Below are positions 25,451 through 37,080 of a DNA stretch of 64,000 bases, piece by piece (position 1 is the stretch's first letter; every line of letters starts with the position of its first letter). Position numbers and translations under genes: made by a program. Under the pieces are notes generated by a model. That model saw only the letters and a program-made list of their open reading frames with translations, was not told the DNA's origin and ran no database searches. Source of the stretch: Avena insularis (taxonomy: Eukaryota > Streptophyta > Magnoliopsida > Poales > Poaceae); assembly GCA_023614405.1 (NCBI GenBank), contig CM042688.1, positions 72,588,253 through 72,652,252 of the forward strand, written 5' to 3'.

Positions 25451-27286
25451 AAAGAGTTTGTCACTTGAAACGTCAAGTTTCTTGAGAAGGAATTTTTCGT
25501 GAAAAGTTAGGTGGGAGGACACTAGAACTTTGATAAGGTTGTTGAACCTTAGCTATATGTGTTAAGTAGCGCAGTGCCGGAAAGTGTCCCGGTGGTGTCC
25601 ATAATTCTCATGGATCCCGTGATTACAAAGGTTGTGATCTCAGAGATTAGAGTTCCTATTGAACCGTGTGGGTCGGTAAGAATCAAATAGTGAGATTTGA
25701 TAAACAAGTCATTATTGTTTTGACAATGATGAACCGACTGCATGCAAAGAAGCGATGATGGGCCCTGAATCCATAAAATGACTAGAAGTCATAGAATCCG
25801 TGATAGTATCCATACACGAGAAATCAAGTTTTTGAACTTGGAAGACCCTCCGAAAAGGCGTGAAGCCTATCGGTCGTGTTTGGATCTATAAAGAAATAGA
25901 CATGGATGTTTTAACATCTATGAAATAGTCGACATGTTGGAAAGAAGTTTACAGCAATGTTCAAGGAGTTGACTATGACAAGATTTGATCTTTCATAGCG
26001 ATATTTAGTCTTCACGGATTAATGTAGCAACCACTACATATAATTTGGTGTATGGTAGTTGAACAAACAAAACAATGTTCTTATAATAGAATGGTTACCT
26101 AGGACGTGTACAAGACACGGTGCGAAGGGTTTTGTTAATTCAAAGGGTACTAAAAGGGAATGCAAACTTCAATAGTTGAAGTGAGCATAGCGGAGTTGGA
26201 ATCTTCACCATGATGAAAATGTTAAAGGAGTTTAATTTCATCGGAGAAAATGAAGATGCTTGCAGTTGCAAGAAATTAAGTGGGAGCGCTGAGACAAATT
26301 TCCAATACAATATGTAGAGTACATATTGTTGATTGGAAATGATGTATCTTTTATTGACACAAATTAAGAATTTCATTAAAATAGGATTTCGATGAAAGAC
26401 TTGGGCAAAACCGGAATATTTGGCATCAATGTCTATATGGATAGATTGAGGCACTAATATGGTTGTGCCAGACGTACATATATGAGATATTTAAAGGGTT
26501 CAATATGAAAACAACAAGAAAGGTTCTTGCTGCATGGAAAGGATTGTATCAAGATTCAAGTGTTTCAACACTTGGTGAGTAAAATCACATGAAGATTTTG
26601 ATCGATTATACCGTAATATGTATATATCCATATATGTCCTATGCTCTAAATGTTATGAGCACATACCAGAATGATTCATAAGATGATCATTGGACGATAG
26701 TTAAGATATTCTTATGAGCTTTGGAAGAACTAAGAATATATCATGTATAAGTGACAAATAGTTGCAGATAGTTCATTGTAAAGAGTTACATTGATACTAA
26801 TTTGTCACAAGATACAAATTAAAATTTATCTCAATTTAGACTATGGGTGGCACAGTGTAATGGAAAGGATGTTCCATGATGGATTTGGATGAGTTCCAAA
26901 GTTAAGACATTGTGACGGATACTACAACAAAACGCTAAGTATATGACTGCTATAGTAGCAGCATAGGAGTGCATTTGTGTTAAGTATTTTGTTATAAAAC
27001 TAGGTGTGGTTCAAAGTGGGCTAATATTATGAAGATATATTGTATGACAATAATATCAACATATTTTAACCCGAACGAACTAAAGGTCTCACCAAAGGAC
27101 CAAATTTATACAATGCCATCTCATTTGAGATTGAGTGATGCGTAGAGACGCAAAGACATGCAAATACACACGGACCTGAAACTGTCAGATCTGGAGATTA
27201 TGTTAACCACTAGCAATCGTTTATATGCAACACTAGAAAGCCATAGGTGTTCAATACGCAAAGTTTTTTCAAACTAGATTATTGAC
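25451..27286 (+). pseudogene. RT / RNase H relic of C
   Basis: 26311-26322 encodes YVEY in the place of YVDD, followed in frame by ILLIGND, so both catalytic aspartates are lost. Flanking pieces such as RPIGRVWIYK (25866) and the DRLRH-like segment (26440) keep the copia RT order. The RNase H part is unreadable. PPT follows at 27287-27305. Confidence 0.7.
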
Positions 27287-27305
27287 TCTAGTGCAAGTGG
27301 GAGAC
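27287..27305 (+). other. Polypurine tract of element C
   Basis: TCTAGTGCAAGTGGGAGAC lies immediately before the 3' LTR. Confidence 0.82.
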
Positions 27306-28869
27306 TGAAAGGAATATGCCCGAGAGGCAATAATAAAGTGGTTATTATCTTATTCCTTATTTATGATAAATGTTTATTTTGCATGCTATAATTGTATTAA
27401 TTTGGAAATGTTAATACATGTGTGTTTAATAAACAAAAAGGAAAGTTCCTAGTTATGCCTCTCTTATAAACTAGCTCGTTGATTAACAAGATCATCAAGG
27501 TTTCTTGATTATGGACATTGGATGTTGTTAATAACGAGGTCACAACATTAGTTGAATGATGTGATGAACATTCATCTGAAGTATAGCATTACGATCAAAG
27601 TCATTGTGTTTATATTGCTATAACATCATACGAAGTAATCCTAGTCCTTAGACCATGAGATCATGTCAATCACTAGGCCCTCTCGGTGATATCACATCGG
27701 TTAGCTTGCAAGCAAGTGATGTGATCACTAGAATGTTATATCACGGGAACGAGAAAAGAGTACATGTCGGTAACGAGATCAAACTAGGTATGGAGATACC
27801 GATGATCGAATCTCGGACATGTAATATATCGCGAGACAAAGGAATTTAGTTACTAGCGTTAAAGGTTCTCACGATCACAGAAGTCATCATTGAATATGTA
27901 GGAGTCAGTATGGATCTCCAGGTCCCGTTTCTGATTATTGATCTGAGAGGGGTCTCGATCATGTCTGCATTATTCGCGAACCGTAGGGTGACACATTTAA
28001 GGGATAACGACACCATTTGGAGCAAATATGTTTCAGATAATGATTTAAGAAAGCGTTGGAATTATTTCAATAGACACCGAAACTGTTTCGGGTGAAATTG
28101 TAGAAATTGGTTCTGCATGTAATATTGAAATGTTGCAAGGGTTTTATGTGAATTTTTGTTAATTAAAGTAATTAACAAAATTCTGAATAAAATTAATAAA
28201 AGAGTTTTATTAAATGAGAGAGCATTAAATTTGGAGAAATTTAATGCATTTAAAGTGGAGACTTTAAAAGAGAATGTGAAGGGGCATTTTTATGTGGAGG
28301 GGGTTACCACCACATGAATGGGGGAGGTGAGGGGTCACCTCCATGAGGCGCCGGCCATGGGGAGGGGTACCCCTCCTCCTATAAAAGGCCCCCTCATACC
28401 CCTTCTTCCACACACCTCCTCGTGAAGGATCTCTCTCTCCCCTCTAGTATTTTTCCCCCATGATCTCGGATTAGCGAGATACATGTTTCCGGTGGCTTTA
28501 TCTGGAAAGGAGTTGCTGCTTCTGCTACTTTGCTGGAGCGAGGGACGGAGGTTATCAGGGTACCCGACGTGTGTGCGATCATGGATACACCGCTGCTTTG
28601 CGGTGCTAGACTTGGTGGTGCTGGACTTGCTAGAGCTGGATCTGATGGACGTGTTGGAGCTGGACCTGCTGGACTTCATCACGATCTATAGATCGGCAAG
28701 TGTACGACTACATCATCCACGAGTTCCATATCGTTAACAAAGGTTTGTTGTCTTCGAGGGTAAGTTCTCTATGGATGTATATCCACCCGTTGCTTGTATC
28801 TAGTAGATAGATCTTGGCGTATAGTTCACATCGTAGGAATTTTTTGTTTTCTACGCTACTAACCCAACA
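27306..28869 (+). repeat. 3' LTR of copia element C, with internal deletion
   Basis: A 1564-bp LTR from TGAAAGGAATATGCC to CCCAACA. Compared with the 5' LTR it lacks about 150 bp at 27674 (CAATCACTA joined to GGCCCTCTCGG). TATAAAA lies at 28380-28386. Confidence 0.9.
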
Positions 28870-31800
28870 AAAATGGCTATCCCATCTCCTACCCCCCCCC
28901 AACCTAGGCTAATATAGCTAATCAACTTAGTTCTATGCTCAAAGAAACTTAACTAAGGTGACAAAACAACTAAATTGGGAAAATGGAAAGTGAATCAAAG
29001 CAAAACAAATCCCCCTACAAAATATCAAAATGCAACTTAGGTTAATCTAGCTAATCAACTTAGTTTTATGCTCAAAGCAACTTAACCGCGGTGATAATAC
29101 AACTTAATTGGGAAATAGGAAAGTGAATCAAAGCAAAAACAAATCTTTAGCAAAAGCCAGAATGCAACTTAGGCTAATCAACTTAGTTCTATGCTGAAAG
29201 AAACTTAACTACATTTACAAAACAACTTAATTGGGAAAAGGCGAGTAGATGATATGAATTTGACAACTTAGATCGACAATCCCATGAATGTGCAAATAAC
29301 ACACAAATCCCCCTAGAAGAAGTGGAGGTGATCCTATACCTACTAGTCTCAGCAACAACATAGTGGAACCAAAACAACAACTTAGCTACACTTGAAAAGC
29401 AACTAGGTAATTAGGTAACTACAACTTAGTTAAACCCAGAAACCTTGGTGCCTTCAAGCACACAAAGAAAAATACCTATGTACTTGGATCAGTCTGGAAA
29501 CAATAGGGTGATCTTAAAACCTAGCAACTAAAGTGACAGGGTAGCTGCCACTTACCTCGACCATAAAGCACATGGGCATGCAACTTACCAGCAATTTAAT
29601 AATGAAAAACAAGTAGTTTAATTATATTGCTAAACAACTTAAAAGACCCTATTTTTTGTCTAGCCATGGCACAAAGAAGTGAAAGGACATACAAAACTAG
29701 GCTAGATATACCACCTGATAAGGAACTCTAGGTGACTTATTGATGCTATGAACCTATACAATGATTGGCCTGATCATATGGGTACGTAACAAAATGTTTA
29801 GCCCCTCTCCTACCCCCAACCTAGGCTAATCTATCTAATCAACTTAGTTCTATGCTCAAAACAACTTAACTAATGTGACAAAACAACTAAATTAGGAAAG
29901 TGACAGTGAAGCAAAGCAAAACAAATCCCCCTACAAAATATCAAAATGCAAATTAGGTTAATCTAGCTAATCAACTTAGTTTTATGCTCAAAGCAACTTA
30001 ACTGTGGTGACAATAATACAACTTAATTGGGAAAAGGGAAAGTGAATAAAAGAAAAACAATTTCTCTTAGCAAAATCTAGAATGAAACTTAGGCTAATCA
30101 ACTTAGTTCTATGCTAAAAGCAACTTAACTACATTTACAAAACAACTTAATTAGGAAAAAACGAGTCGATGATATGAATTCGACAACTTAGATCGACAAC
30201 CCCATGAATGTGCAAATAACATAGAAATCCCCCTAGAAGAAGTGGAGGCGGTCCTAGACCTACTAGTCTCAACAACAACATAGTGGAACAAACAAAAACT
30301 TAGCTACACTCCAAAAGCAACTAGGCAATTAGGTAACTACAACTTAGTTAAACCCAGAAATCTAGGTGCCTTCAAGCACACAAAGAAAAACACCTATGTA
30401 CTTGGATCACTCTAGAAACAACAAGGTGATCTTAAAACCTAGCAACTAAAGTGACAGGGCAGCTGCCACTTACCTCGACTGTAAAGCACTTGGGCATGCA
30501 ACTTACCAACAACTTAATAATGAAAAACAACTAGCTTAATTAAATTGCTAATCAACTTAAAAGACCCTATTTTTAGCTATCCATGGCACAAAGAAGTGAA
30601 AGAACATACAAAACTAGGTAGATATACCACTTGATAAGGAAATCTAGGTGACTTATTGATGCTATGAACCTATACAATGATTGGCCTGACCATATGAGTG
30701 TGTGACAAAATGGCTAGCCCCTCTCCTACCCCCAACCTAGGCTAATCTGGCTAATCAAATTAGTTCTATGCCCAAAGCAACTCAACTAAGGTGACAAAAC
30801 AACTAAATTGGGAAAAAGGGATAGTGAATCGAAGGGAAACAACTTCTCCTAGCAATAGCCAGAATCAAACTTAGTTCTATGCTGAAAGCAACTTAACTAC
30901 ATTTAAAAAACAACTTAATTGGAAAAAGGCGAGTAGATGATATGAATTCGACAACTTAGATTGACAACCCCATGAATGTGCAAATAACACAGAAATCCTC
31001 CCTAGAAGAAGTAGAGGCGATCCTAGACCTACTAGTCACAACAACAACATAGTGGAACCAAATCAACAACTTAGACACTCGAAAATCAACTAGGTAATCA
31101 GGTAACTACAACTTAGTTAAACCCAGAAACCTATTTGTCTTCGAGCACACAAAGAAAAATTCCTATGTACTTGGATCACTCTAGAAACAATAGGGTGATC
31201 TTAAAACCTAGAAACTAAAGTGACAAAGCAACTGTGACTTACCTCGACCGTAAAGCACCTAGGCATGCAACTTACCAACAACTTAATAATGAAAAACAAG
31301 TAGCTTAGTTGAATTACCCAGGAACTTAAAAGACCATATTTTTTCGCTAGCCATGGCACAAAGAAGTGAAAGAACATACAAAACTAGGCTCGATATACCA
31401 CTTGATAAGGAACTCTAGGTGACTTATTGATGCTATGAACCTATACAATGGTTGGCCCGACCATATGGGTGCGTAAATAAATGGCTAGGCCCTCTCCTAC
31501 CCCTCAACCTAGGGACAGTGAATCAAAGCAAAACAAATCCCCCTACTAAATATCACAATGCAACTTAGGTAAATATGGCTAATCAACTTAGTTTTATGCT
31601 CAAAGCAACTTAACTACAGTGACAATACAACTTAATTAGGAAAAGGGAAGGTGAATCAAAGCAAAACAATTTCTCCCAGCAAAAGCCAAAATGCAACTTA
31701 GGCTAATCAACTTAGTTATATACTTAAATCAACTTAACTACATTTACAAAACAACTTAATTGGTAAAAAGGATGGTGAATCAAAGCCAAACAACTCCCTG

Positions 31801-31872
31801 GGAAAAAATAGAATGCAACTTATGCTAATCTAGCCAATCAATTTGGTTCTATGCCGAAAGCAACTTAATAGG
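28870..31872 (+). repeat. 918-bp tandem array, right part (rest of monomer 2, monomers 3-5)
   Basis: Monomer starts (ACCTAGCAACTAAAGTGA or close variant) lie at 29519, 30437 and 31206. Monomer 3 is 918 bp. Monomer 4 is only 769 bp and lacks about one ~133-150-bp sub-repeat. Monomer 5 is rearranged and fades out after GCAACTTAATAGG at 31872. Monomers differ by scattered substitutions and short indels, so the array is not recent. Confidence 0.85.
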
Positions 31873-32520
31873 ACCATGGCCATAACATGACCATCATGTC
31901 CCTGTTCAATATTACAAAAAAAGCACATACCTTAGATGCCAAAATATTGAGGAAAAAAAAGAAGGCATTACTAATATACTGAAACAGACATTTAGTTAAG
32001 ATGCCATATGGATTGTTTCAAGCTAGTACCATAGTTGTTGAAGATTCGAAAAGAGTTCTTTTTTTTGAACTTTTGCTCATCGGATGACACACCACACATA
32101 GCTTCTCACGTAGAAAAAAATCCTCCATACATGTACAACAACTTAGTAAGTGCTGGTCATTAACTTGATTGCACAAAAAAGCGACTTTCATCTGGTCGTG
32201 TGAAACGATGAGCGACCTAAGCAAGCTTGAACCTACAAGTTTAGGGCTCTACACATTTCTGCATGTGTGCCTTTTCTCCCCATCTAAAAATCCAACCGAG
32301 TAGGACGATTACCACACAAAAACTCTGTTTCCATGGCCTATGAGTGTCCAATGCACGCAATCTCCTCGCGAAAAATACAGTAGGAAAAATATACACGGAA
32401 ATTACATGACAAAATCGGTGCGCATTCAGATGAAATATAAATTACCTAGTTACTCATGAATTTGTGGATGATTCTACCATATAAAATTCAAACCACGAAT
32501 TGCTTGGGATTTTGTAGGGG
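31873..32520. other. Unassigned AT-rich flank of the array
   Basis: No repeat unit, LTR end or coding similarity recognised. A short minus frame at 32224-32018 has no recognisable domain. Confidence 0.4.
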
Positions 32521-33692
32521 CTTGCATCGTATTCTCAATCTGGGCACCCGAGAAAAATGGATAAACCTTGTAGCCTCGTCAAACTAGCTCCTCCACCACC
32601 ACTGAGCTCCACACTCTCGTGGGCAGCCGCTCTCCACTGCCGAGCTCCACACCCTCGTGCACGGCTTTTCTCTGTCGCTGAGCTCCACGACATCGCTCCC
32701 CTGAAAGAAGAGACGCCACCACCTCGCATGATGATTTAGTATGAGGTGTACTATGGTATCTACTGAATTATTAATTTTGATTGCTTAAGCATACACCAAT
32801 CTGAGAAAACAACAATGGTAGTGCATGGGGACGTTTGTTATGCCATCTACTGAAATTCGTGCCCCTACACAACAAAATCTCAAAAAAGTGAACTATAGAG
32901 TGGGCCAGTGACTTAATCATTATGGAAATTTAGGCTTCTAATAATACAAGTAGATAGATAGGAAAGGGAAGGGATATCTGCAGCGACCTGGAAGACAGCC
33001 TTGCTGAACTGCCCGGGGGAAATCTGGAGCACATCAAGGATGCCGTCGGCGAACGCCAAGGTGCGGCAGATGGAGGGGCACCGTGTCGCGTCATCTCCAA
33101 AACCAGCTCTAGCATCGGGAGGATAGTAGCCGGTAGATGTTCCAGCAGCAAAGTCTCGGCTGGCGGAGGTGGAGCATGCCCAAGCCTGGCTTGTAGTTGT
33201 CGTGATGCTTGTGTCATGCAGTCTGACATTTTTATGACTGTTGGACACTCTGCGGGAGTTCAGAGGAGAAGGTGAGGTGGCCGATGTGGAATCCCGGAGC
33301 AATGCCGGTGGAGTCCCGACACATGAATAAGGAGGACGGGTGCTCGGGTGACATCGGAGTATCAAGAGCACCAACTCGGTGCAGCAACATGGGCTAGGGG
33401 CAGCGATGATGCAGGAGGCTAGGCTCAGGGCGGTGGACCATGGCTAGGGTGCTAGGCGGCGTCTGTACGTGATGTGGAGCATGGGATGCGACGACCACAA
33501 TATGGAGCGGAGGATGCGACAACCGCGCGCGACTCGAGGCCAAGGGTCTACATAGTGGATGTAGGTGGTCTGGGCGGTGCGATGGAGGAAGGTAGCCGAG
33601 GCGACGTGGTGGATCATGGAAGGAGGGGTGGAGGAAGGAGGTTGGAACGGGGCACAGGAGCCTCACCGTGCTTTTTTGTCGGGAGGTGGCGT
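32521..33692. other. GC-rich unassigned segment, possible captured gene fragment
   Basis: The GC content rises sharply here relative to the array. 32600-32690 holds three GAGCTCCAC words 38 bp apart. A minus frame at 33374-32913 (153 aa) and an overlapping one (33229-32930) have biased, Ala/Ser/Pro-rich composition. I recognise no domain, and the overlap of several long frames is what GC-rich DNA gives by chance. It ends at the E insertion site. Confidence 0.35.
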
Positions 33693-34851
33693 TGTTGGAG
33701 ATATGCCCAAGAGGCAATAATAAAGTGGTTAAATGTTTACATTCCATGCTATAATTGTATTAATAGGAAACACTAATACTTGTATGTCTTATAAACATAA
33801 GAGAGTACCTAGTAAGCCTCTTGTTGAACTAGCTTGTTGATTAATAGATGATCATGGTTTCTTGATCATGGTCATTGGATGTTATTAATAACAAGATCAT
33901 ATCATTAGGAGAATGATGTGATGGACATACACCTATAGTAAGCATAGCATAAGATCAATTCATTAAGCTCGCTTCGCTACAAGCTTTCAAATACATAGTA
34001 ACCTAATCCTTCGACCATGAGATCATGTTAATCACCATCACCGGATGAGTGATTTAATGGCATCAAACGCCGCTTCATAACTAGGTGGTTATAAAGGTGG
34101 AATTAGGTATTCTGAAAGTATGTGTTGAAGCGCATGGATCAAGAATGGGATTTGTCCATCCAAGTGACAGATAGATATGCTCTGGGCCCCCTCGGTAGAA
34201 TGTCATCCAATTAGCTTGCAAGCATGTGACTAGGTCACAAGGGATGTTATATCATGGTACGAGTAAAGAGTACTTATCAGTAATGAGGTAGAACTAGGTA
34301 TGGAGATACCGATGATCGAACCTCGGATAAGTAGAGTATCACGTGACAAAGGGAATCGATATCGTATGTTAATGGTTCTTTCGATCACGAACGTTGAATA
34401 TGTGCGAGCCATTATGGATCTCTAGGCCCCGCTATTGGTTATTGATCGGAGAGGTGTCTTGATCATGTCTGCATAGTTCGCGAACCGTAGGGTGACACAC
34501 TTAAGGTTCGATGATGTTTAAGTAGATATGGAATATGAGTTGGAGACCGAATGTTGTTCGGAGTCTCGGATTGGATCTAGGACATCACGAGGAGATCCAG
34601 AGAATAAGATTCATTTAATGTAAGTCATTTTCTAGGGTTCTGAAAAGTTCTGGAGTTTTTGTTTGGAGCTTCTAGAAGGTTTTGGAAGGTTTCGGAAGGT
34701 TCTAAGAAGATAAACTTGAATCCCAATATAATAAGGGATAAGACTTGGGGGGAAGGAAACTTGCCCCCCTCCCATGAGTCGACCCTAGGGAAGTGGGGCC
34801 AAGGGGGGAACCCTAGGTCGCACCCCCTCTATATAAAGAGGGAGGGGTGGG
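33693..34851 (+). repeat. 5' LTR of E, first part
   Basis: It begins TGTTGGAGATATGCCC. It lacks about 26 bp after TAAAGTGGTTA (near 33730) that the 3' LTR keeps. TATATAAAG lies at 34830-34838. Element F interrupts it after GTGGG (34847-34851). Confidence 0.92.
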
Positions 34852-36253
34852 TGATACATTGCAAATGTATCTATAATTTTTGATGTTCCATGCTTGGTTT
34901 TATCTACTTCTTATGTTTTTTCCACACTTTGGAGTACTTTTCATATGATTTCTTGGACTAACCTATTAATGTAAGCCACGATGTCGGTTGCATTTTTCTG
35001 CTGTTTTTGGTTCCAGGAAAGTTAGAAAATGAATATTCTTGGAATTGGACGGGACAAAAGCCAAAGTTCCTATTTTCCCGGAAGACTCATGGAGCCAGAA
35101 GGAGAGTCGGAGAGGGGCCACAGGATGACCACACACCCCAGGCGCGGGTACCCCCAGGCCACGCCAGGGCATGGTGTGGGACCCTTCGCTAGCCACCGAC
35201 CTTGCCTCCTTCACCTATATATTCCCCCCGAGGCAAAAACCCTAGGTCGTCAATCAGAAGTCCACGAAAAGTTCTGTAGCACTGTCGCCACCGAAGGGGA
35301 GATTCGAGGGACAGAAAGTCTCTGTTCCGGCACCCTGGTGGGACGGGGAAGTGCCCCCGGAGCCATCTCCATTGATCTCCACCGCCATCTCCATCGCCGT
35401 TGCTGATTCCCATGATGATGAGGGAGTACTTCTCTCTCGAGGCTAAGGGTTCTATCGGTAGCTATGTGTTCATATCTCTCTCTATGCATGATCATATTGT
35501 GATCATGAGCTTGTAATCTATAGATCTACCTTGCTACTCAAGTGCTTTAATAGATCTCTGTTGTGAAAGTGACAGCGTGCACACCATGGTGGCACTTAGG
35601 CTAGAGATTACAAATACTTGTTATGAGTTATATTTGGAGTTGGATGTCTTTATGAAATTGTGGTGTTTGTTGGAACCATCTAGTGCTCAAGGTGACAGTG
35701 TGGGGTTATCTAGATGGGGAAAGCAGACTTTGAGGTGTGTTGTTATAGCCCTACCATCGATTAGAGTGTTCATTCAGAGAGTAGTTAAGAGTAGTATCAT
35801 GAAGATAATATATTTATGAGAGAGTGTTCACTAGTGAAAGTATGATCCCTAGGCCTTGTTTCTAAGCATTGATACACCGTTTGCAATTAGATATGTTACA
35901 TGTTTGCTTGCTTCCATCTTTATTTCAGTTTTACTTTAGTCTTTTCCATGCCACCAAGCTATTCTCTATCACCATTACGACTTATAATTATCCATACCAC
36001 TTGTATTTCACTATCTCTTCACCGAACTAGTGCACCTATACACCTGACAAGTGTATTGGGTGTGTTGGGGACACAAGAGACTTCTTGTATCTTGATTACA
36101 GGGTTGCTTGAGAGGGAATACCTTTGACCACTTCCTTCCTGAGTTCGATAAACCTTGGGTGATCCACTTAAGGGAAAACTTGCTGCTGTTCTACAAACCT
36201 CTGCACTTGGAGGCCCAACAACTGTCTACAAGAATAGAAGTGCGTAGGCATCA
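34852..36253 (+). repeat. 5' LTR of gypsy element F
   Basis: A 1402-bp LTR, TGATACATTGCAAATG to GGCATCA. A TATATAT box lies at 35216-35222 just before the GC-rich leader-like stretch. The right LTR is 1415 bp with scattered differences. Confidence 0.9.
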
Positions 36254-36263
36254 AGCTATTTGC

Positions 36264-36283
36264 TGGCGCTGTTGTCGGGGAGG
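36264..36283 (+). other. Primer binding site of F
   Basis: TGGCGCTGTTGTCGGGGAGG lies ten bases after the LTR. It is close to the TGGCGCCGTTGCCGGGGA type common in plant gypsy elements. Confidence 0.75.
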
Positions 36284-36387
36284 TAAGGTAAAAGGTACTC
36301 ACATCCTCTGGTGTGAGTGCTCAAAGTTATTTCCTTTAGATTCTACAATTTTGTCTTTTTGTTTCTTGTTTTCACTAGTTAGGCTTA

Positions 36388-37080
36388 ATGGAAAACAACA
36401 ACAAAATTAGAGAGCTTTTTAGTATTTTTCCTAATATAGAACATGAATTGTCTAAAAAGAAAATTAAAAAACCCATGGAACTTTCTTTGCATGCTAATAG
36501 CAATGTATTAGTATGAATCTTTTGAACACCTTTGTTACTAATGCTATGGAAATGTCTAACCTTGGGGAAGTTAGTTTTTATGAAAATGATCCTTTTAGTT
36601 CCCCAGCTTTGAAGAAGAAAATTTGCTCTGATGATACTTTATCTCCCATATGTGGTAATTTTAATGATACTTGTGATATTTTAAATCCACATACTGAAAG
36701 CATCCCTTTTAAAATACCTATAAAATTGTTGAACGTGTTATGAATAACTGCTATTTTGGAGATGGAACTGTCCATCCTGGTGATCATTTACTCGTTATAC
36801 ATGAATTATGCGAGTTGTTCAAGTGTGCAGGTATTTCAATGAACCAAGTTAAGAGGAATCTATTCCCTATTTCACTTAAGGGCAAAGCAAGGGAGTGGTA
36901 TGAGCTACTAGATGATCCTCATCATTTGGAGTGGAAGGAACTTGAATCTCTCTTTTACTCTAAATTTTATCCTACTCATGAAATTCATAAAGATAGGAGT
37001 TATATTTATAATTTTCATCCTCATGATGGAGAAATTATTGCCCAAGCATGGGGGAGATTGAAGTCACTAATGCTCAAATG
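36388..37080 (+). pseudogene. gag: Gypsy gag, N-terminal and capsid part, of F
   Basis: A start at 36388 opens MENNNKIRELF but stops at about 36516. The next frame (36513-36743) and a third (36740-37159) continue the protein after shifts. The third frame holds the Retrotrans_gag core: FPISLKGKAREWYELL, followed by WKELESLFYSKFYP. It belongs to the gypsy/Athila-Tat style of gag, distinct from the copia gags nearby. A further shift at about 37080 moves the protein into the next frame. At least three frameshifts make this copy inactive. Gag would package element RNA. Confidence 0.8.

Larger units (their letters stand above)
20699..28869 (+). mobile_element. Decayed copia retrotransposon C inserted in the tandem array
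   Basis: 5' LTR 20699-22411, PBS ~22415, internal region to 27305, 3' LTR 27306-28869. The flanking repeat resumes in register: removing the element leaves a 919-bp monomer. AAAAT is found at both sides (20693-20697 and 28870-28874), with one extra T on the left, consistent with a 5-bp TSD. Coding capacity is gone. The internal region is collinear with B in the opposite orientation. Confidence 0.92.

Noticed and set aside
19506..31872. CRISPR-like or gene-cluster interpretation of the repeats
   Set aside because: Units are ~918 bp with diverged copies and no short identical repeats with unique spacers; the context is a plant genome.
32913..33374. 153-aa minus-strand frame as a host gene
   Set aside because: GC-rich DNA gives overlapping long frames by chance; several overlap here in different frames, with no recognised domain and no clear exon structure.
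35029..35406. Frames of 125-127 aa near 35029 and 41838
   Set aside because: The same LTR segment of element F on both ends; GC-rich U3/R region.
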